Shown piece by piece: positions 35,772-46,427 of a DNA stretch of 54,116 nucleotides (positions are counted from its first letter, which is position 1; every line of letters starts with the position of its first letter). The notes beneath the pieces are model-generated. The model saw nothing but the letters and a program-made list of their open reading frames with translations. It was not told the DNA's origin and made no database searches. The DNA comes from Marinifilaceae bacterium (GTDB lineage: Bacteria; Bacteroidota; Bacteroidia; Bacteroidales; Marinifilaceae), in NCBI GenBank assembly GCA_025210485.1, contig JAOARN010000089.1:1-54116 (forward strand). Direction: 5' to 3'. The translations under genes were made by a program, and so were the position numbers.

Positions 35772-37034
35772 TTATTTTCTTTCAGTAAAAGCAACTATCT
35801 TTGAAATTGCAGCATCACCCGTTACATTAACCGCAGTTCGCAACATATCCAAAGGCCTATCAATTCCCAAAATCAGAGCAATTCCTTCGGAGGGTATATT
35901 GACAGAACTTAAAACAATAATAAGCATTACAATACTCCCACCAGGAATACCAGGGGTTCCAATAGATGCAACAGTTGCTGTAATAATTATAATAACTTGA
36001 TCCACGAAACTAAGTTCCAAACCGAAAACTTGAGCTATAAAGATAGCTGCAATGGCCTGATAACAGCTTGTACCATCCATATTAATGGTGACACCAACGG
36101 GCAATACAAAACTAGCAACAGAATCGGGAACTCCCAAATGATTTTTAACTCTATCCATAGTTACCGGTAATGTTGCTGCAGACGAGCTAGTTGAGAAGGC
36201 GCATAATTGAGCAGGAGAAATAGCCTTATAGAACTTTTTAAATCCTGTTTTAGTAACAAGGCTTAAAAAACTAGGATAAATAATCAAAATCATCGACAGC
36301 AAACCTAGTATTACAGTTAATGCATACACCCCTAAGGCAGTAAATAGGTCTAAATCACCAGAGAAGTCGACAATAAGCCCAGCCATCAGTGCTAAAACAC
36401 CATAAGGCGCAGTATACATAATATAGTCAATCATTTTTAAAATAATAGTATCCAAACCATTGAAAAAATCGACCACAGTCTTCACCTTTTCATGTGGTAC
36501 TGCAATCATACAAATTCCAAACAGAATAGCAAAAAATATAATTTGCAACATCTTACTATTGTCAGTAGCAGATTTAAAAATATTAGTAGGAATAATATCG
36601 ACAATAAATTGCAGAGGAGATTCTTCAGCTACTTTTTCGGCAATATCTGTTTTAGCGCTAACAGCTTTTTCGAATTTTTGTTTGTACTCAATTTTTTTTT
36701 CGATAGGAAAAGCATCTCCAGGTTTTATAATATTAACCAAGACCACACCTATGCTAATGGCAATGATAGTAGACAAGACATATAATGACATTGTTTTTAA
36801 GCCTAATTTTGAAAGCCTTGAAATATCGGAAAGTCCAGCAATGCCTTTTACAAGTGAGACAAATATAAGAGGAACTGCAACAAGTTTTAGAAGATTAAGA
36901 AATATAAGTCCCCAAGGTTTTACCCAGTCAACAATTAGCTTTGAGAAATTGTATTCAACTGCTAATATTCCAAGACAAATACCAAGAAACATTCCTATCA
37001 AAATTTTAGTAAAAAGAGGTAATTTTTTCAACAT
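35772..37034 (-). CDS. Dicarboxylate/amino acid:cation symporter (DAACS family, GltP/DctA-like)
   Basis: The family couples uptake of glutamate, aspartate or C4-dicarboxylates to H+ or Na+. I choose the ATG at 37034 (MLKKLPLFTKILIGMFLG), which begins at the first membrane helix. The frame continues 42 bp upstream without support. At 420 residues it has the family's helices plus signature hairpins: SSSAATLPVTMDRV in HP1, NMDGTSCYQAIAAIFIAQ in TM7, and GIPGGSIVMLIIVLSS in HP2. An extended loop with many Lys/Glu residues (about 125-160) lies between TM3 and TM4. Substrate preference cannot be read with confidence. It is upstream of the peptidase gene on the same strand. Confidence 0.93.
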   Translation of the reverse strand: MLKKLPLFTKILIGMFLGICLGILAVEYNFSKLIVDWVKPWGLIFLNLLKLVAVPLIFVSLVKGIAGLSDISRLSKLGLKTMSLYVLSTIIAISIGVVLVNIIKPGDAFPIEKKIEYKQKFEKAVSAKTDIAEKVAEESPLQFIVDIIPTNIFKSATDNSKMLQIIFFAILFGICMIAVPHEKVKTVVDFFNGLDTIILKMIDYIMYTAPYGVLALMAGLIVDFSGDLDLFTALGVYALTVILGLLSMILIIYPSFLSLVTKTGFKKFYKAISPAQLCAFSTSSSAATLPVTMDRVKNHLGVPDSVASFVLPVGVTINMDGTSCYQAIAAIFIAQVFGLELSFVDQVIIIITATVASIGTPGIPGGSIVMLIIVLSSVNIPSEGIALILGIDRPLDMLRTAVNVTGDAAISKIVAFTERK

Positions 37035-37773
37035 AATCAATTTGGATTTTAATTCAGAAAGCACTAATGTATACAAAATTTACTAATCATAAGAATTATG
37101 TCTTTCAAAAAAACAATTGATTAATATATCTCAGTGTTGTCAATTATGAAATAAATAATATTGTTTCTTTGTTCCAAATTTTTTATTCAAAAGCTAAAAT
37201 TAGCAAGATAAAATGTTTAAATCATGATTTATAAAAATACAAATATAGTATCAAGGCATTTTATATATTGTGAATTTTATTTTGTCAATATTCTTTATAC
37301 TCGATATGGCTTATCGGGATTATGTATTTGTAAATGTGACAATATTTGATTTGCTTAGGTATATGAACCATAGCCTAGTTTTATATAGGAAAGTTTATCC
37401 CTCTGCTGTATAGCAGACCTATTGTACTATACAAGAAATTAAAGTATCTTATATCATTAATTCTTTTCTTAATATTCAGCAAAATAATTGGGAGCTTATA
37501 CACTATAAAACTTTTATTAAATACCTGTTTATTAAGACACAATAATTAGAGTAATCACAAAAAATTGATAAAAAAAACTATATATTTCTGGCAACAAATA
37601 TGATATAAATTTATTTTCAAATAAAATTTTGAAAATAAAACTTATTATTCGTATAATTGCATCAGAATTCCTAAAATTTCTTCATCAGTGAGATAATTCA
37701 TAAGAATTTTATCTAATTCGAAAAATCACAATCACATTTTTATATTTACAGAACTAAATAAAACTATTTATAT
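37035..37773. other. Divergent symporter-rho intergenic region
   Basis: These 739 bp have no gene. A hairpin TCTGCTGTATAGCAGA lies near 37400 and resembles the AGCAGGTCTGCT palindrome near 8632, possibly another fragment of the dispersed repeats. The roughly 150 bp before rho probably form a long leader; no attenuator structure was recognised. Confidence 0.4.
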
Positions 37774-39609
37774 ATGTACGATATTCTTGAACTTAACAAG
37801 AAACTTGTATCAGAACTTAAAGTTATTGCTAAGGAGTTAAAAATAAAGAAAATAGAATCCTTTAAAAAGCAAGATTTAATTTACAAGATTCTTGACCAGC
37901 AAGCAATAGTTGCTTCTGAGATGAAAACTACAGAAAAAAAAGCTCCTAAAAAAAGAACTAAAAAAGTTGATTCGGAGAAGACTGTTCAAGAGGAAGCTCC
38001 TAAAAAAATTCTTAGAAGAAGAAAAAAAACAGAAGCTTCAATCACTGATGTTGTAAAAGATGCAGCAGCACAGATGGAAAAACCTGCAAAAGAGGAGAAA
38101 TCATTAAGTTCTAGATTCCTGAAATCTAAGACAAACAAAGAGGAAAAAGAAAAAATAAAATCTGCAAAACCAGCAGAAAAAGATGAAACTCCTAAAAAGA
38201 CTACTACAAGAAAAAAAATTGTTGCGGAAAAGGCCGTTGAAGAAAAACCAATAGAAGAGCAACAAGTAAAAGAAGAAAGATCGGCAAAAGCGGATCAAAA
38301 AGAAAGACCTGCTAGAAATAGAAGAAACATAGCTTCCGAAACAGAAAAAGAAACCACAGAAGTTCAAGCTGAAGAAAAGGAAACTGTAAGGGAGGACAAT
38401 CAACAAAACGAAAGAAATCATAGAAATAATAATGACCGTCAACAAAAAAGGCGCTTTGACAAACAAAAAGATAGCAAAGCATTTGAATTTGATGGTATAA
38501 TAAACAGTTCTGGTGTATTAGAAATCATGCCTGACGGATATGGCTTCCTTCGTTCATCGGATTATAATTATTTAAATTCTCCAGATGATATTTATGTATC
38601 TCAATCACAAATAAAATTATTTGGTTTAAAAACTGGGGATACAGTTACAGGATCAATCAGACCTCCAAAAGAGGGTGAAAAATACTTCCCTCTGATTAAG
38701 GTTGAAAAAATAAATGGTAGAATTCCAGATGTTGTAAGAGACAGAATTGCATTTGACCATTTAACTCCCCTATTTGCTGATGAGAAATTCAATTTAACGG
38801 GCAAAGGACAAAATAGCTTAAGTGCTAGAATAGTAGATATGTTTGCCCCTATAGGTAAGGGTCAGCGTGGATTGATTGTTGCACAGCCAAAGACTGGTAA
38901 AACAGTTCTACTAAAAGAAATAGCTAATTCGATTGCAGCAAATCATCCAGAGGCATATATGATTATTCTCTTGATTGATGAGCGTCCTGAGGAGGTAACC
39001 GATATGGCAAGAAGTGTAAATGCAGAAGTTATATCATCAACTTTTGACGAGCCAGCAGAGAGACATGTAAAAGTTGCAAATATTGTACTTGAGAAGGCTA
39101 AAAGAATGGTAGAATCGGGTCATGATGTAGTTATTTTACTTGACTCAATCACCAGATTAGCAAGAGCATACAACACCGTTTCACCTGCATCGGGTAAAGT
39201 TCTTTCGGGTGGTGTGGATGCAAACGCACTTCATAAGCCAAAAAGATTCTTTGGTGCAGCAAGAAACATTGAAAATGGTGGTTCCCTAACTATACTAGCA
39301 ACAGCGCTTACAGAAACTGGTTCGAAAATGGATGAAGTTATTTTCGAAGAATTTAAAGGAACTGGAAATATGGAACTTCAGCTTGATAGAAAACTATCGA
39401 ATAAGCGTATTTATCCAGCAGTTGATATTACAGCTTCGAGCACACGTAGAGAAGATCTATTGATTGACTCAAACCAATTGAATAGAATTTGGATACTTCG
39501 TAATTATCTAACAGACATGAATTCTATTGAGGCTATGCAGTTTCTTAAAGACAGAATGGCTAAGACAAGAACAAATGAAGAGTTTTTGATTTCGATGAAT
39601 GATAAATAA
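37774..39609 (+). CDS. rho: Transcription termination factor Rho with long charged insertion
   Basis: The 611-residue protein is about 190 residues longer than E. coli Rho. After a short Rho N-terminal helix-extended domain ([26 protein letters not shown]), residues about 55-235 are an unstructured Lys/Glu/Arg/Gln/Asn-rich insertion. The cold-shock RNA-binding domain follows ([23 protein letters not shown], about 237-260). The ATPase has P-loop [12 protein letters not shown] (about 371-382), Walker [17 protein letters not shown], and Q/R-loop regions ending in [11 protein letters not shown]. Such insertions are typical of Bacteroidota Rho and have been linked to phase separation and termination control. 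It is a single-gene unit with a strong terminator. Confidence 0.97.
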   Translation: MYDILELNKKLVSELKVIAKELKIKKIESFKKQDLIYKILDQQAIVASEMKTTEKKAPKKRTKKVDSEKTVQEEAPKKILRRRKKTEASITDVVKDAAAQMEKPAKEEKSLSSRFLKSKTNKEEKEKIKSAKPAEKDETPKKTTTRKKIVAEKAVEEKPIEEQQVKEERSAKADQKERPARNRRNIASETEKETTEVQAEEKETVREDNQQNERNHRNNNDRQQKRRFDKQKDSKAFEFDGIINSSGVLEIMPDGYGFLRSSDYNYLNSPDDIYVSQSQIKLFGLKTGDTVTGSIRPPKEGEKYFPLIKVEKINGRIPDVVRDRIAFDHLTPLFADEKFNLTGKGQNSLSARIVDMFAPIGKGQRGLIVAQPKTGKTVLLKEIANSIAANHPEAYMIILLIDERPEEVTDMARSVNAEVISSTFDEPAERHVKVANIVLEKAKRMVESGHDVVILLDSITRLARAYNTVSPASGKVLSGGVDANALHKPKRFFGAARNIENGGSLTILATALTETGSKMDEVIFEEFKGTGNMELQLDRKLSNKRIYPAVDITASSTRREDLLIDSNQLNRIWILRNYLTDMNSIEAMQFLKDRMAKTRTNEEFLISMNDK

Positions 39610-39621
39610 AAGAATAAAAAA

Positions 39622-39646
39622 AAGCAGATTTATTAAAAATCTGCTT
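39622..39646 (+). terminator. Intrinsic terminator of rho
   Basis: AAGCAGATT/AATCTGCTT form a 9-bp stem with a 7-nt loop followed by a run of T. A-runs on the other side could also serve the convergent phosphofructokinase gene. Confidence 0.9.
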
Positions 39647-39673
39647 TTTTTTATCATCTAATGTATTGATTTG

Positions 39674-40891
39674 TTACAGGTCAATAATATTATCAAATAC
39701 GTAATTCTCAGGATCGTTTAAGTATTCCTTTGCCTGCTCAATATCTTCGATTGTAAGATAATCCATATTATTTTTCATAATAGTTTGTACAGCTTGATTT
39801 TCCATATTTACAAGGCGAGGCATAACTTTTCCATTCTCATCCTCAACATCAGCTAAAAACAAAGGAGCAATCTCACCCATTGGATTTACACTCAACATAC
39901 ATGCCGATTTTCCTTCCTTATATAATTTGTATACACCATTACCAAGAAGTGTACATAAGTTTAAATCATAAGCTACAGGAGGACAGCACCTTAGTCCAAA
40001 ACCAAGCTCAACAGGTCGAGTGCCAATTTTTAGTCCATATGATTTTATTTTTCGTTGAATAATCATATTAAACACATGAGACTTACTTACATTAAATAAT
40101 TCGGGATGTCCATGAGCATCGTATGTGAAGTTTACACCTGAGCTTTCGATTTCGGAATCGTCCATAAAGTGGAAGACACCTTCAGATATGATAGCAGCAC
40201 CATAATTCAATCCCAAAATTCTGCGTTTAATAATAGATGAGATTACCAAACGAGCAATTTTATCAGCTGTAATTTTTGAAGATTTAAACATTTCGGGAAT
40301 AATAATCATAGGAAAATGACAAGAAGCTCCTATTTCAAATGCAAGATGACCAGCCTCGCGTCCCATTGCGGATAATACAAACCAGTTTTGAGAAGTTTTA
40401 GCATCTTCATAAACTGTTTTCGCAATTCGACTACCTTCATCTTTTGCTGAGTGAAATCCAAAAGTTGGGCATCCTTCAGGCAAAGGCAAATCATTATCAA
40501 TAGTTTTAGGAACATGAATATTGGAAATATCTATATTCTGATTTTGTAAATATTTTGTTATTCTATTAGCAGTCGAAGCTGTATCATCACCACCGATAGT
40601 GACCAATAATTTCACATTGTTGTCTTTAAAAAACTCAAGCGAAAATTCATCTTGTTTAGGTTTATGTCGGCTCATTTTCAGATAAGAACCACCCTTATAA
40701 AATATGCTATCAAGAAGTCGGAAATCGAAATTTTCAATTTTCCTATCTTCCGAAAATAAACCTTTATATCCCTCGTGTATACCTATTACACGGTAGTTAT
40801 TTTTTAAAAATATTTTTCCCACACTGGAGATTACGGTATTTATACCTGGTGCAGGACCTCCCCCACATAATATAACTATTGATTCTTGCAT
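39674..40891 (-). CDS. pfp: Pyrophosphate-dependent 6-phosphofructokinase
   Basis: The 405-residue enzyme would phosphorylate fructose-6-phosphate. The phosphate-donor loop is GGGPAPGIN (10-18). The decisive motif is TIGGDDTASTA with Asp102-Asp103, where ATP-dependent PFKs have GGDGS. PKTIDND (128-134) carries the catalytic TID, also in the PPi-type context PKTIDND. The Asp at the second GGDD position blocks ATP binding in the characterised enzymes. With PPDK in the same window it supports PPi-linked, reversible glycolysis. Single-gene unit with its own strong promoter. Confidence 0.92.
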   Translation of the reverse strand: MQESIVILCGGGPAPGINTVISSVGKIFLKNNYRVIGIHEGYKGLFSEDRKIENFDFRLLDSIFYKGGSYLKMSRHKPKQDEFSLEFFKDNNVKLLVTIGGDDTASTANRITKYLQNQNIDISNIHVPKTIDNDLPLPEGCPTFGFHSAKDEGSRIAKTVYEDAKTSQNWFVLSAMGREAGHLAFEIGASCHFPMIIIPEMFKSSKITADKIARLVISSIIKRRILGLNYGAAIISEGVFHFMDDSEIESSGVNFTYDAHGHPELFNVSKSHVFNMIIQRKIKSYGLKIGTRPVELGFGLRCCPPVAYDLNLCTLLGNGVYKLYKEGKSACMLSVNPMGEIAPLFLADVEDENGKVMPRLVNMENQAVQTIMKNNMDYLTIEDIEQAKEYLNDPENYVFDNIIDL

Positions 40892-40925
40892 AATGATTTA
40901 TGATTATTGTATTAACAATTATTAA

Positions 40926-40956
40926 CAAAAATATCAAATAATGTAGAAAATGCAAA
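40926..40956 (-). promoter_or_regulatory. Bacteroidota-type promoter of the PPi-phosphofructokinase gene
   Basis: On the minus strand -33 TTTG (40953-40956) is separated by 19 nt from -7 TATTTTTG (40926-40933), a full match to TTTG-N19/21-TAnnTTTG. The -7 box lies 35 bp before the ATG. Confidence 0.7.
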
Positions 40957-40978
40957 TCATTTCAAACTAGATACTATG

Positions 40979-41070
40979 ATTCTGTAATAGAAAGAAATAA
41001 TGCCGATTTGTTTCTTGCATAAAAAGACATAAGTATACAGTTGGATACATTGTTCCGAAACAGCCATTAT
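40979..41070 (-). repeat. Partial, decayed REP-like copy
   Basis: ATTCTGTAATAGAAAGAAAT, then TTGCATAAAAAGACATAAG, then CAGTTGGATACATTGTTC follow the central part of the 9.77-kb element (TTCTGCAATAGAAAGAAAT, TTGCCTAAAAAGGCATAAG, CAGTCAGCTACATTATTC) in the same orientation. The hairpin stems have largely lost complementarity. Confidence 0.6.
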
Positions 41071-41466
41071 GAAAAAAAACCGGCAGTAATTTATGAATTA
41101 TTATAGCGATGGTCTTGATTATGCCGAAAACCAAAGAGAGTCTGAATTTATAAGTAGGATATTATAATAGCTTAAAAATAATAATTAAAAAAACACAATT
41201 CTGATTAAACAATTAAAAATTTATTAGACAAAAAATCTGTAATAATTCAATTTTATACATATACAAAATTAGCTGCGAATAGCAGACTTTGAGATACTAA
41301 ATAATATCTGCTCCCAAAAATCTATGCTAAACAGACAAAATGATAAAACAGTACAAATAAACTATAAGCCAAAAAACGGACTATTTATATACATTCAATT
41401 AAAAATAGAATAATCTAAATTTATGATTGATAAATAGGATGTATAAAACTTATAAAAATTCGAAAT

Positions 41467-44400
41467 ATGGATAGTTTACAAGAATCTAATCAACAAGAAA
41501 AACAACAACAACAAAAACAACTAGAACTAGAACTACAACTAAAAAAACAAAAACAATTACAACATCTAGAACAAGACTATGAATCTCAAAACGGAAATTC
41601 TATAAATCTAGAAAATGATACTAATAATAAATCCCAGAATGAAAATGGTGAAATTCCACACCAACTACCTGAAAATATCCGTTTTAATAAGAATCCTAAA
41701 AAACGAAGGTTTTTCCTTTCAAGAAGAATTTTTCCAGAACCTTCAAAGAATCCTTATTTAAATCCAAATTTAAGTCTAACTGAAAAAATAGAAAAAATTT
41801 TAAGTGTTTTTTCATATGAAAATATTAATGATGTAAACTTTAATGAAGAATTAAACTTTATAGCAGATAATTTTTTTACCACAATAGCTTACGATTATGA
41901 TAAAGATAAAAACATCAATAATGCTTATAAAATAATAAGTATAACCAACGAATATGCCATCTTTTTAAAAGCATATGAAAAGCCGAATAGTAATGATATT
42001 TATATTGGTAAACTAAATGGAGACGTGATTGAAGACGCTTTTATACTATTCAAAGCGAACTTATTTAAACAATTGATATACGCTATAAAATTTGAATCTA
42101 AAATTAATGATAATGAAGCAACAGAAAAAATTAAAGCTAATGAAATAACAGAAAAAATTATAGAAACATATTTACATAAGATTAAAATAAATATAAGTGA
42201 GGACGATGCAAAAAAAAACAATGTAAAAACTTATAAAGAAGTAGGATTTATAAATTATCTAATCGGTTTTCTTACTGCCAATATCGATAATCATAGAGCT
42301 AATGGAATTAGTAGTTTTAAAAATTTAAAAGAACAAATAAACTTCGAAGCAATCGAAAATTTCATAATAGAAAATTTTTCAGGAAATAAACTAAAAGATA
42401 TAGAAGCAGAAAATATAAACTATCAAAGTAAAATTCTTCAAAGTTTTAAACAAAGTAAAATAAAAGAAAATCCAAAATTTAAGGAAATAATAATACCCAA
42501 TAAAAAATATGTGAAACCATATGTATTTCGCAATAATAATGTAATAGATGTAGCTGACAATATTACTTTGAAAGATAATAATAATGAAAATATTGATGAC
42601 AATAAGCTTAATGGTAGAAGTAAAGAAGAATTAAAATATTTTAAGGCATCAGTAGAAGAGCAGAAATTATCAAAATTTAAGTATGAAATTGATTCCGTTC
42701 TCAATAAGTTTATTAAGATTGATAGAAAAAATCAGTATAAACATATAGAAGAGACAAGACAGACACTTAATCAGCTAGTCAATCAGAATAAGGACTTATT
42801 GAATGATCTAATTTATCAATCAAAATATGACTCTTTAAAAAATACTGAAATTAAATTATTGGCTGCTCTAAACCCTTTATCAGATAAAAAAATAGACAAT
42901 ATACATTCATTTGGATATTTAGAAAAACTAATACAACTACATATTGATAGTTGTAAACAAAAACATCCTGAACACAAAGATTTTTTTGATTCTTTAATTA
43001 AATTTAATATTAATTTTGAAAAAATTCCTGATACATATGAAGATTGCGAAAGCATATCAGAACTGATATTAAAAAGGACACTACAGACAAGAAACTGCCT
43101 TTATCTTGACCCTAAATACGAGGATAAAGAAACAGATTTAATAAATGCGATTATTTCGCAATTTATGGTTAAAGACTATAAAAATGCAGGAGTAAATATT
43201 TCAAAGCTAATTAATTTGTTCAACAAAAAAAGATTAAACAACTCTGAACTAAAAGCTTTACTCGACGAAATTAGATTCAACGGACCAAAACTTGATGATA
43301 ATCCAGAAAATCCAAAAAATAATGAAGATGACTCAATAATAGAGTTTCAGGCTGATTCAGAAGATTTTATTGTTCTTCCAGAAGAAGGGGGCATTGGTGA
43401 ACTCCAAGAATTTCCTAAAAATAAGATTAATAACTTTGGAAAAGACTATCATTTAAATAAACCAGAAGATAATGTAAATCTCGCAAATAATATTCAACCT
43501 GATCCAGATTCTAGCCTTGAGGAGGATGAAGATGAGTTTCTTGATGAAGGCACAGTGAATCCAATATACCCAAGTCGACAGAATAATAATGCTACAAACA
43601 GAGGATCTAATCATATTAGAATACATTTGCAGCACCCAAGACTACGTCAAAAAAACATTCCAAATATAATACCAGACTCTAATGATATTCAAATATTTAA
43701 TAATCCGCCAGATATTTCAATTTCGATAGACTCTAACAACGACAATATTATTCCACCACATAATTCTCCACGACAACAAATTAGACGAGGACCTGGGTTT
43801 AATAACAATCAACCTAGCCAGCAACCAAGCCCACAACCTAGCCAGCATCAAAGCCAGATACATCAATTACGAAGAAAAAGAAAACCTATTTTTCAAGATA
43901 TACCGATTTCTTACCCTTTTGTTACTCCCCTTATTCATAATAGTGATAACACAGACATAAGTAGAGAAAATGCTGAACTTGCTAGAACAGATATAGGTTT
44001 TATAGAAAATTTACTTAACAAAATATCTCCAAACCAGCAAAGTTTTAAATTGGAAAAGCCCATAGATAGGAATATACTTCCAGGCCATATAATCAACAGA
44101 ACAGAAATCGATTATGGATTAATTATAAATAAAAATTATAAGTTTGACTTATCTGAGATTAAGCTATTGCCGGATAAGCTTTCTGAAGATCAAAAAAATG
44201 TTTTCCTAGGACTACTTAAGGATATAAATTCAGGTAATATCGATGTGTTTGATAGATTAGTAAAGATTTTTGAAAATTTTAAGAATGAGTATGAATTATT
44301 AAATTTTTCAAAGCTAGGGGGACACTACACATCTTTAATTTTACATAATATAACAAACAGTAATACTGATAACCTAAGAAATCCCGATTCTCAATCACGC

Positions 44401-45990
44401 AAAGACGCCATAAAATTTTTATTAATTTGTTTGTATTACATATATTATCTATATTCTGGTAGACAAAACTTAGGACATTTATTAAAACCAGATAAAAAAT
44501 TACAACAATTAACACAAAGTCAAATAATTCAACCTAAAACACATATCCAAATACAAAGTGCAAGACACACCTACACCAAAGAAAATAGTCTACCTAATTA
44601 TTTAAATGAGATATCTAAAATGAGCTTAGCTTTCATAAAGCAAAGCAATAACAAGGAAGAGAAATTAAGTAATTTAAATGATTATTTAAATGGCATATAT
44701 GAAAATTTAAATCTATTGAATCCACTTAATCATTTAGGCAAAAATACAAATATTCCTAATTTTGATTATCATACTAGAAGAAATACAAATAACAACAAAA
44801 TTGATTTTTTTAACTCATACAAGTATCCAATAAACTTTGAGACAGCGTTAAATAATTTGAATACCATGCTAAATTCTATAGCAAACATTGGTTCTAGAAA
44901 TAATTCACCAATCATTTCTAAAGAGAGTTTAGATGGTTTTAAAACCTCCTTGCCAAATGATGCTAGCGACTTTGAAGGTTTAGATATCCTAATTTACCCA
45001 GCGCTAATAAATTTAATAAAACTTGCCAAGCAAGACAATCTTACAGCAACATCTTTAGTTGACCATATTACAAAACAACAGATTCACAAATCAATATATT
45101 ATACGTGTCTTAATTTTATTTATAAATCTTATAGTGATTCAGATATATTCGATAAAATTCACAATAAAAAAATGGAAAATGAACCCAATATTAATCTATT
45201 TGAAATTATATTTTCCATAATATCCAAACTAATGCAAACGATTAGTTTTATGACACAGGTAGAGACTGGAGAAAATCGCAATGAAGAAACAAGTAGAAAA
45301 GCATTAACTTATATGAATAAACTAAATAAGCTAATAAATGAACTAACTTCCGAAAACTCAATCTATTTCAATAAATGGTTTAACTACTTTAATTGTAAAG
45401 AATCTAAGAATATCTCTAAAAATGAACAAATCAGCTCGAATACGATAGATCTTATAGAAGATTTAATGAATTTAGACAAAGAAGTATCTAGTACTTATAA
45501 TAATGCATATAACAAACGCTACTCAAGAATGCCTAATCTTTTCAGTAATAAGTTTTTAGAGAATTTATATTTTTCTGATATAGCTAATATATTTGGGAAT
45601 CAACAAATAATACTACAGATAGCCGAATATATATTAAAAAACTTTAAGATAAAGAATGGTCAGGCTAAAAAATCTGAATTTAGCTTCTTTAATAATCTCG
45701 ATGAAGAAAGAGCTAAATTCCTAATAAACAATTCTATAAACTATCTAGAATTTTATAAAATAATATCAAATAAAATACTGAGATATAATCCTACATCTAA
45801 AAATGAATATGGAAAGAGACAAACTGTAGATGAGAAACAAATATCGCTGATTATAGATTTTTTCACAAAACAACTTAATTCTATGTATCCCTATGGACTC
45901 AACTCAAACTATAAACCAGATAATAATAAACTATCTCAAATCAGTGATCCAAATCCGAGATTAACTACAAGTGCTCTACCTACTAAATAA
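41467..45990 (+). CDS. Giant Gln/Asn-rich protein of unknown family, cluster B (1507 residues)
   Basis: No family is recognised. Residues 1-65 are Gln/Glu/Leu and Asn-rich (poly-Gln near 13-17). Residues about 100-330 form a first mixed domain with the block IGFLTANIDNHRANG (about 266-280). A second helical domain holds AALNPLSDKK (466-475) and DCESISELILKRTLQ (526-540). About 610-870 is acidic then Asn/Pro/Gln-rich and probably disordered. The last 600 residues are helical, with LYYIYYLYSGRQNLGHLL (about 988-1005). The blocks recur in order in the 1980-residue neighbour, so the two are diverged tandem paralogues. There is no signal peptide, membrane segment or catalytic motif. Codon use is extremely A+T-rich. 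It could be a structural, surface-exported or injected protein; I cannot choose. Confidence 0.85.
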   Translation: MDSLQESNQQEKQQQQKQLELELQLKKQKQLQHLEQDYESQNGNSINLENDTNNKSQNENGEIPHQLPENIRFNKNPKKRRFFLSRRIFPEPSKNPYLNPNLSLTEKIEKILSVFSYENINDVNFNEELNFIADNFFTTIAYDYDKDKNINNAYKIISITNEYAIFLKAYEKPNSNDIYIGKLNGDVIEDAFILFKANLFKQLIYAIKFESKINDNEATEKIKANEITEKIIETYLHKIKINISEDDAKKNNVKTYKEVGFINYLIGFLTANIDNHRANGISSFKNLKEQINFEAIENFIIENFSGNKLKDIEAENINYQSKILQSFKQSKIKENPKFKEIIIPNKKYVKPYVFRNNNVIDVADNITLKDNNNENIDDNKLNGRSKEELKYFKASVEEQKLSKFKYEIDSVLNKFIKIDRKNQYKHIEETRQTLNQLVNQNKDLLNDLIYQSKYDSLKNTEIKLLAALNPLSDKKIDNIHSFGYLEKLIQLHIDSCKQKHPEHKDFFDSLIKFNINFEKIPDTYEDCESISELILKRTLQTRNCLYLDPKYEDKETDLINAIISQFMVKDYKNAGVNISKLINLFNKKRLNNSELKALLDEIRFNGPKLDDNPENPKNNEDDSIIEFQADSEDFIVLPEEGGIGELQEFPKNKINNFGKDYHLNKPEDNVNLANNIQPDPDSSLEEDEDEFLDEGTVNPIYPSRQNNNATNRGSNHIRIHLQHPRLRQKNIPNIIPDSNDIQIFNNPPDISISIDSNNDNIIPPHNSPRQQIRRGPGFNNNQPSQQPSPQPSQHQSQIHQLRRKRKPIFQDIPISYPFVTPLIHNSDNTDISRENAELARTDIGFIENLLNKISPNQQSFKLEKPIDRNILPGHIINRTEIDYGLIINKNYKFDLSEIKLLPDKLSEDQKNVFLGLLKDINSGNIDVFDRLVKIFENFKNEYELLNFSKLGGHYTSLILHNITNSNTDNLRNPDSQSRKDAIKFLLICLYYIYYLYSGRQNLGHLLKPDKKLQQLTQSQIIQPKTHIQIQSARHTYTKENSLPNYLNEISKMSLAFIKQSNNKEEKLSNLNDYLNGIYENLNLLNPLNHLGKNTNIPNFDYHTRRNTNNNKIDFFNSYKYPINFETALNNLNTMLNSIANIGSRNNSPIISKESLDGFKTSLPNDASDFEGLDILIYPALINLIKLAKQDNLTATSLVDHITKQQIHKSIYYTCLNFIYKSYSDSDIFDKIHNKKMENEPNINLFEIIFSIISKLMQTISFMTQVETGENRNEETSRKALTYMNKLNKLINELTSENSIYFNKWFNYFNCKESKNISKNEQISSNTIDLIEDLMNLDKEVSSTYNNAYNKRYSRMPNLFSNKFLENLYFSDIANIFGNQQIILQIAEYILKNFKIKNGQAKKSEFSFFNNLDEERAKFLINNSINYLEFYKIISNKILRYNPTSKNEYGKRQTVDEKQISLIIDFFTKQLNSMYPYGLNSNYKPDNNKLSQISDPNPRLTTSALPTK

Positions 45991-46427
45991 TAGAAAATAC
46001 TAATTCTGCTTTACAATTATTAAACCGTAGATTTATTTGGCTTCTGCTTATTGGATGTAAAGCAAAAACATCGAATATGCAAAAGCCTATTTTCACTTGC
46101 CAAAAAGTGTATAAAAAACACCATACTTAGTTGCTAGTTTGATTTATATAAACTTACATAAAATATATAAACATATAATACATATTTTTTAAATCAAAAA
46201 AAAATATACAAAATATGTAAATATTGATATAATTGTTTTAGTCCATATCTAGGAGTAGGCATAGAATCTACTTTTTTTTACTTAGAATACAAAAAGCTTG
46301 AAAACTAATTAAAGATTATATTATTAAACTACTATATCAAATTCTAAGAATATATATACATCAATTTAATTGAATTATATGCTAAATTTATATCAGTCAA
46401 ATATATTGTATATATAAAAAATCTAAA
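45991..46427. other. Spacer between the two giant genes
   Basis: These 437 bp between the two plus-strand paralogues contain no gene. The spacer is too long for tight translational coupling, and no terminator hairpin or promoter consensus is evident. Confidence 0.4.

Larger units (their letters stand above)
40892..41466. other. Divergent region between pfp and the first giant gene
   Basis: These 575 bp contain the pfp promoter and a decayed REP-like copy (40979-41070). The leader of the giant gene shows no consensus promoter; an AGGATG string 30 bp before its ATG is the only SD-like sequence. Confidence 0.5.

Noticed and set aside
36460..37086. 208-codon plus-strand frame antisense to the symporter gene
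   Set aside because: The symporter reading has all family motifs, and the antisense frame is a codon-bias shadow.
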